The translations under genes were made by a program, and so were the position numbers. From Emiliania huxleyi CCMP1516 (lineage: Eukaryota > Haptophyta > Isochrysidales > Noelaerhabdaceae): a stretch of 64,000 bases of DNA. Below are positions 60,518-64,000 of this stretch, one piece after another. The notes under the pieces were generated by a model, which did no database searches, was not told the origin of the DNA, and worked only from the letters and a program-made list of their open reading frames with translations. How positions within the stretch are numbered: the first letter of the stretch is position 1; every line of letters begins with the position of its first letter. The stretch is taken from assembly GCF_000372725.1 (NCBI RefSeq), contig NW_005200378.1:48844-112843 (forward strand), written 5' to 3'.

Positions 60518-62323
60518 ATGTCCGCCCCGATCGTCGAGGTAATTGCCCCGCCTGCCGTTCCCGTCGATTCCGTAACCACCGCCGCAGTCAGCCTCGGTAT
60601 GAGCACCAACCAGCCAGCATCTGCCAACGGACAGATGTTCTCGACGGATGTCGCAAACCAGCCGCCAAGCGACGCTGTTGCCTTCTTAGATGATACATCC
60701 ATTATCCAAGCTGTGCCGCGCGTTCAAGCTGTGCCGCACGTGGAGCTTCCGGGCGCATCTGACAGTGGTCAGCAGGTTGTCTCCACAGTGCAGCAGTCCA
60801 GTGACCCCATTGGTTCGGGTACGGAAGGACCGCAGCCACCGCCACCCTCGATTGTACAGGACCACGGTCAGCCACGCTTTAGCGTTTCAGAAGACGAGTT
60901 CATGGTCCGTGCTCGCATGCTCAGCCAGCCAGCTGTGACGTGGAAAGAGATTGCGAGTCGTCTGCGCCGAACGACACACAGCTGCGAGGGCCGCTGGCGA
61001 CGCATAAAAGACAAAGAGCAGATTGTGGAACGCCTCCGGGCAACAGGGGCGGGTACCTCATCTGCTGCGAACGCAACCGTTCAGCTTGCTGCGCAATCGT
61101 TGGCGCAGATGGCCGATGGAGCGTCACATCCAGCCGGTCCGGCTCTGATCGATGCGACGCCCAAACACAATGACGCGGCTGGTGCCGCCGCGGCAGCCCT
61201 CCTCGGCGACTCTCGCTCCGAGATGGAAGGCTTGGGGCGATACCTGATCAAGTGGTATGCTGCGCCGGAGAAAGAGGGACACACCTCCGATCCCAAAACG
61301 CAGCTCACTCACATGCAAAAGATGAACGCGTGCTTCAGAGCTCTTCAGAGCTTGTATCGATTCTTTGCCTCTGAGATCAGCGACACCAAGTCGCGACCAA
61401 AGTTCACCGCCTGCTCAGCGAACACCGAGGTTGGCGAGCGGTTTGGAGAGTTCCATCTGCAGGCTGTGACGGAGATGTGGTACAAGGCAGGCATGACTGC
61501 AAGAACGATCGCGGCGCACTTTTGGTCGGTCATCTCTCCCATCCTGGCGCAAGACATGCCGGACGACATCATCTGGCCCTCTTCCATGAAAGGCTCCAGT
61601 CTGATCGATGAGGAAGCCACTCCCCTCTACTCCAAGGGCGGCTGGGCTTACATGTTGAGCTACACGCAGAAGGATCGTAACACATCGCACGGCCGGGCCT
61701 GCGCGGTGGTGGGCGCTCCAGGCGGACGAGCGCTTTACCTCGGTGTGTCGCCCAAACGCGCAGCAGAGCTCGGCATCCCTTCCATCCTCGATCCGGACTT
61801 CATTGCTCAAGCCGAAGTGGTGTATGACAAGTACGCTCTCTCCGACAAGACCGCCTCCGGCCAAAAGAACTTGAAGATGGTGTACGGCCAGTGTTCCGCA
61901 AAGGGGAACGCTGTGGCGATTTTCGATAAGCCAAAATTGGGCAATCAGCTGCTTTCCATTGTGCTCAAAAATGGCCTCGGCGTCCTCGATTTGGATCCGG
62001 TGTGCATTCTCGCGATTGGCCTCGAAGACGGCAATTTCAAGATTGGACACACCTTCGTTTCCACTTCCCATGGTGCTAATGCCAGCCAGACGCGATTGGG
62101 TGCGTGGCTTAAAGTCATGCTCCAGTCCGGAGGCAAGCCCAGTCGCGCTCTCCTTTGCCAGATTCTCTTTGGGGCCGACACAGACGACGAGCTGCTGGCT
62201 CTCTGGGGCGAAGGGCGGCCGACATACTTGCCGTCCCTCGGGTATGCGTTGCCTGGAATCGGGGGGACGGGAGTGCGCGCGTTGCGCTGTGCGCGCTGGA
62301 CATCTTTGACCACGCACTCGTAG
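60518..62323 (+). CDS. SANT/Myb-like DNA-binding-domain protein, unknown family
   Basis: Single exon, 601 aa from an ATG. Residues 1-115 are disordered (Val/Pro/Ser/Gln). Residues about 118-165 (FSVSEDEFMVRARMLSQPAV, TWKEIASRLRRTTHSCEGRW, RRIKDKEQ) are a SANT/Myb-type helix-turn-helix. The C-terminal 350 residues look like one folded globular domain (WYKAGMTARTIAAHFWSVIS; YSKGGWAYMLSYTQKDRNTS; GNQLLSIVLKNGLGVLDLDP; ILFGADTDDELLALWGEGRP) that I do not recognise. Codon usage is visibly less GC-biased at third positions than in SKIP, POLA1 or the kinase, and there is no intron. A gene of a mobile element or a transferred gene would explain this; an ordinary regulator is also possible. Confidence 0.8.
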   Translation: MSAPIVEVIAPPAVPVDSVTTAAVSLGMSTNQPASANGQMFSTDVANQPPSDAVAFLDDTSIIQAVPRVQAVPHVELPGASDSGQQVVSTVQQSSDPIGSGTEGPQPPPPSIVQDHGQPRFSVSEDEFMVRARMLSQPAVTWKEIASRLRRTTHSCEGRWRRIKDKEQIVERLRATGAGTSSAANATVQLAAQSLAQMADGASHPAGPALIDATPKHNDAAGAAAAALLGDSRSEMEGLGRYLIKWYAAPEKEGHTSDPKTQLTHMQKMNACFRALQSLYRFFASEISDTKSRPKFTACSANTEVGERFGEFHLQAVTEMWYKAGMTARTIAAHFWSVISPILAQDMPDDIIWPSSMKGSSLIDEEATPLYSKGGWAYMLSYTQKDRNTSHGRACAVVGAPGGRALYLGVSPKRAAELGIPSILDPDFIAQAEVVYDKYALSDKTASGQKNLKMVYGQCSAKGNAVAIFDKPKLGNQLLSIVLKNGLGVLDLDPVCILAIGLEDGNFKIGHTFVSTSHGANASQTRLGAWLKVMLQSGGKPSRALLCQILFGADTDDELLALWGEGRPTYLPSLGYALPGIGGTGVRALRCARWTSLTTHS

Positions 62324-62627
62324 GAGGTTGCATGGCGCATGCTGCGCTGGAGGTTCACGCCCCACTTCGTTTTGGGGACGGTGGAGGCGGTGGCGGCCTC
62401 GAGCATGGTGCGCGTCATACCCCAACGCTGGAGTGGCCGCGTGACACACGAGGTGCGAACTTTCCCGGCTTTCCAAGTGACGGAAAGCGACGGATTGGGA
62501 GGGGAGTGACGGCCGTCGCAGACAGGCAGGCCGAAACGGAGGTAGAAGGGGGGACCCCTTCTGCAGCCCTTCCCACCGAAATCGCTCTCCCGCCATCGCA
62601 CCATAAACCGTTCTTCGTCCAAGCGCG
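62324..62627. other. 5' flank of POLA1
   Basis: Contains one inverted CCGTCACTT (AAGTGACGG at 62475) and a nearby AGTGACGG. No gene recognised. Confidence 0.4.
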
Positions 62628-63799
62628 ATGTCGTCTCGCCCGGCGCGTCAGCAGAAGACGACCGCCAAGGGCGCGGCGCTCGCCGCACTGGCTGAGCTCA
62701 AGAAGGGCGGGACGAAGCGTTCCGACCAGTTTCAGGCGCCGCCCTGCGCACGCCGGCCCACCAGCGCACGCCGGCGACCAAGCGCGAGCACCGCCATCAC
62801 GCGCCGGACGCCTTGTGCCGCCACGCCCTCCTCGCGCATTGTCTGCTGCCCGCCGACCCGCCCCGCCCGCTGCCGTCGCTCCACCCGCGCGCTCCGTCGT
62901 CCACGCGCCCCACCGCCTCGCGCCCTCACGCCTCCCGCCCGCCGTCGCCGCGCAGCTGCAAGTGGAGGATGACGTCTACGACGAGATGGACGAGTCGGCG
63001 TACGCGGATCACGTCGCCAAGAGACGCGAGGAGAACTTCATCGAGGACGACGAGGGCAAGGGCGACTACGTCGACTTTGGCCAGGACGACTTTGACGACG
63101 AGGCGTACTCTGGCGACGAGGGAGAGGGAGTCAAGCGGGCGAAGAAGCCGGGCGACAAGGGCCGCGGGCTCTTCAACAACCTGGCGCCGCGCGCAAAGAA
63201 GAAGGCCACGGAGCGCGTCAACGGCATGTTTCTGGGGGCAGGCCGAGAGGTGCGCCCGCCCCCGCTCTGCCGCCGCGCCTGCGCAGCTCGCTGCCACCGC
63301 CCCATCCCTCCAGCCCCGCCCCACGCCCTCCGCCGTTCACACGGATCGCACGCTTCCCCCCCCGCCCCCCCCGGCCGCTGCCGCCGCGTGCCACTGCCGC
63401 CGCCGCCTCGCGACCCTGCGAGCCGAGCCCTCCCTCTGCGTCGCCGCCGCCACCCCCTCCTTCTACCACCCTCGCCCGCCCTCCCCGACCCTCGCATCCA
63501 CCCCCCTCGCCTCACTCCCCCTCCGCACCGCTGCCTCTCCTCCCTCCCGGCCCTCGCGCCTCGGCGGTGCCCTCTGAGCTCCCTCCCCTCACTCGCTCGC
63601 GCCTCCCCCTCCTCTGGCAGGTACTTGGGCGGCAAGGCGGGCAAGGCAGCCTCCAAGGACGAGGCGGGCGACGCGCTGCTCGACTCGCTGCTCGGAGAGA
63701 TCAAGGAGGACCCGCTCACCCTCGCGCCCTCTAGCCGCGCCGCGACGGCGGGTCGCGACCGCGAAGCTCCAGGCGCTCCCCACATTTCGCGCCAAGATT

Positions 63800-63834
<35 letters not shown>

Positions 63835-64000
63835 AGGAGGCGGAGGCTCCTCTGGCAAGGCACCTGCGCGCGGAGGCTTTTTGTCCCACAGGGTTCTTCC
63901 CTCCGCGTGCGGATCGGCGCGGTCAGCCTGCAGGGTCCAATTCGGCGGCCAACCTTTCAGCGGCGACATGGATCTAGCGGTATCGATCCCATCGACCTCG
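62628..64000 (+). CDS. POLA1: DNA polymerase alpha catalytic subunit, N-terminal part (runs off the window)
   Basis: Exon 1 62628-62735 and exon 2 62956 to about 63249 give the DNA_pol_alpha_N region: a basic helix (GAALAALAELKKGGTKRSDQ), then VYDEMDESAYADHVAKRREE, NFIEDDEGKGDYVDFGQDDF and an Asp/Lys-rich segment to NNLAPRAKKKATERVNGMFL. Exon 3 starts at 63621 and carries KDEAGDALLDSLLGEIKEDP, which is the conserved motif just after the N-terminal domain. Intron 1 has a GC donor (CAG|GCGCCG). The exon 2/3 join needs the odd donor AGGT|GCGCCC and is unresolved. Exon 3 passes into a GGC/CGG run and then a dispersed repeat, so the next true exon must lie beyond the window. Confidence 0.8.
63885..63965 (-). 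repeat. Partial inverted copy of the SINE-like repeat (copy 3)
   Basis: TTTTGTCCCACAGGGTT and CCCTCCGCGTGCGGATCGGC are the reverse complement of the end of the 49698 copy and its 3' extension. The following AATTCGGCGGCCAACCTTTC aligns with the GAATTCGCCGCGCAACATTTC core at lower identity. Confidence 0.65.

Overview
This is nuclear DNA of a GC-rich, intron-containing unicellular alga. The best guess is a haptophyte, but that rests on style rather than a marker gene. The pointers are very high GC with Ala/Pro/Arg-biased proteins, ankyrin and BspA-type LRR proteins with characteristic N- and C-terminal modules, ABC1-type and Deg-type organellar protein families, and many simple and dispersed repeats. 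There are no bacterial operons, no ribosome-binding-site pattern and no recognisable tRNA, rRNA or CRISPR.

Layout. 0.1-2.0 kb: a DEG-type serine protease (-). 2-4.5 kb: dispersed repeats. 4.6-6.3 kb: a small four-helix membrane protein (+) and an unknown gene (-). 7.4-8.6 kb: a large foldback element. 9.1-12.1 kb: a 102/106-bp satellite plus a second short array. 12.8-15.1 kb: a vWA-Hint (Vint) protein. 15.7-17.4 kb: YIF1 (-). 18.6-20.0 kb: an inositol-monophosphatase/bisphosphate-nucleotidase family enzyme. 20.4-24.3 kb: a DysF-domain protein (-). 24.9-26.9 kb: an F-box-like/MORN-like repeat gene enclosed by terminal inverted repeats, with a second element nested in the right repeat. 27.3-28.4 kb: a DXD glycosyltransferase (-). 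29.4-33.8 kb: a 13-exon ABC1/ADCK-type kinase. 34.0-34.8 kb: a BspA-type LRR gene. 35.0-36.9 kb: a foldback element joined to a copy of the F-box/MORN gene whose 5' half is inverted. 38.2-39.5 kb: an unknown probably targeted protein. 39.8-44.5 kb: two duplicated ankyrin genes. 44.7-45.2 kb: a MITE-like element. 46.3-48.9 kb: SKIP/Prp45 (-). 49-50.6 kb: dispersed and tandem repeats. 51.0-52.5 kb: a zinc-finger ORF, probably element-derived (-). 55.2-56.5 kb: an acidic single-pass secretory protein (-). 56.7-58.5 kb: a compact block with a coiled-coil gene converging on a CRESS-Rep-like SF3 helicase, with CCGTCACTT repeat clusters at both outer ends. 60.5-62.3 kb: a SANT-domain protein with gene-atypical composition. 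62.6 kb to the end: the 5' part of DNA polymerase alpha.

Three genome-level patterns stand out. (1) By my splice reconstruction, about 21 of about 35 introns start with GC rather than GT, typically ..AG|GC...CAG|GC.., and in SKIP and the ankyrin genes protein homology or paralogy fixes the junctions. (2) A motif RAATTCTTTT lies 56-88 nt upstream of the start codon of at least six unrelated genes, in the sense orientation. (3) Several genes here have been reshaped by inverted-repeat elements.

Housekeeping genes (DEG, YIF1, SKIP, POLA1, ABC1K) are interspersed with lineage-specific repeat-protein genes and elements. Nothing suggests co-transcription. All exon borders were worked out by eye from reading frame, splice dinucleotides and remembered family sequence, and no alignment program was run.
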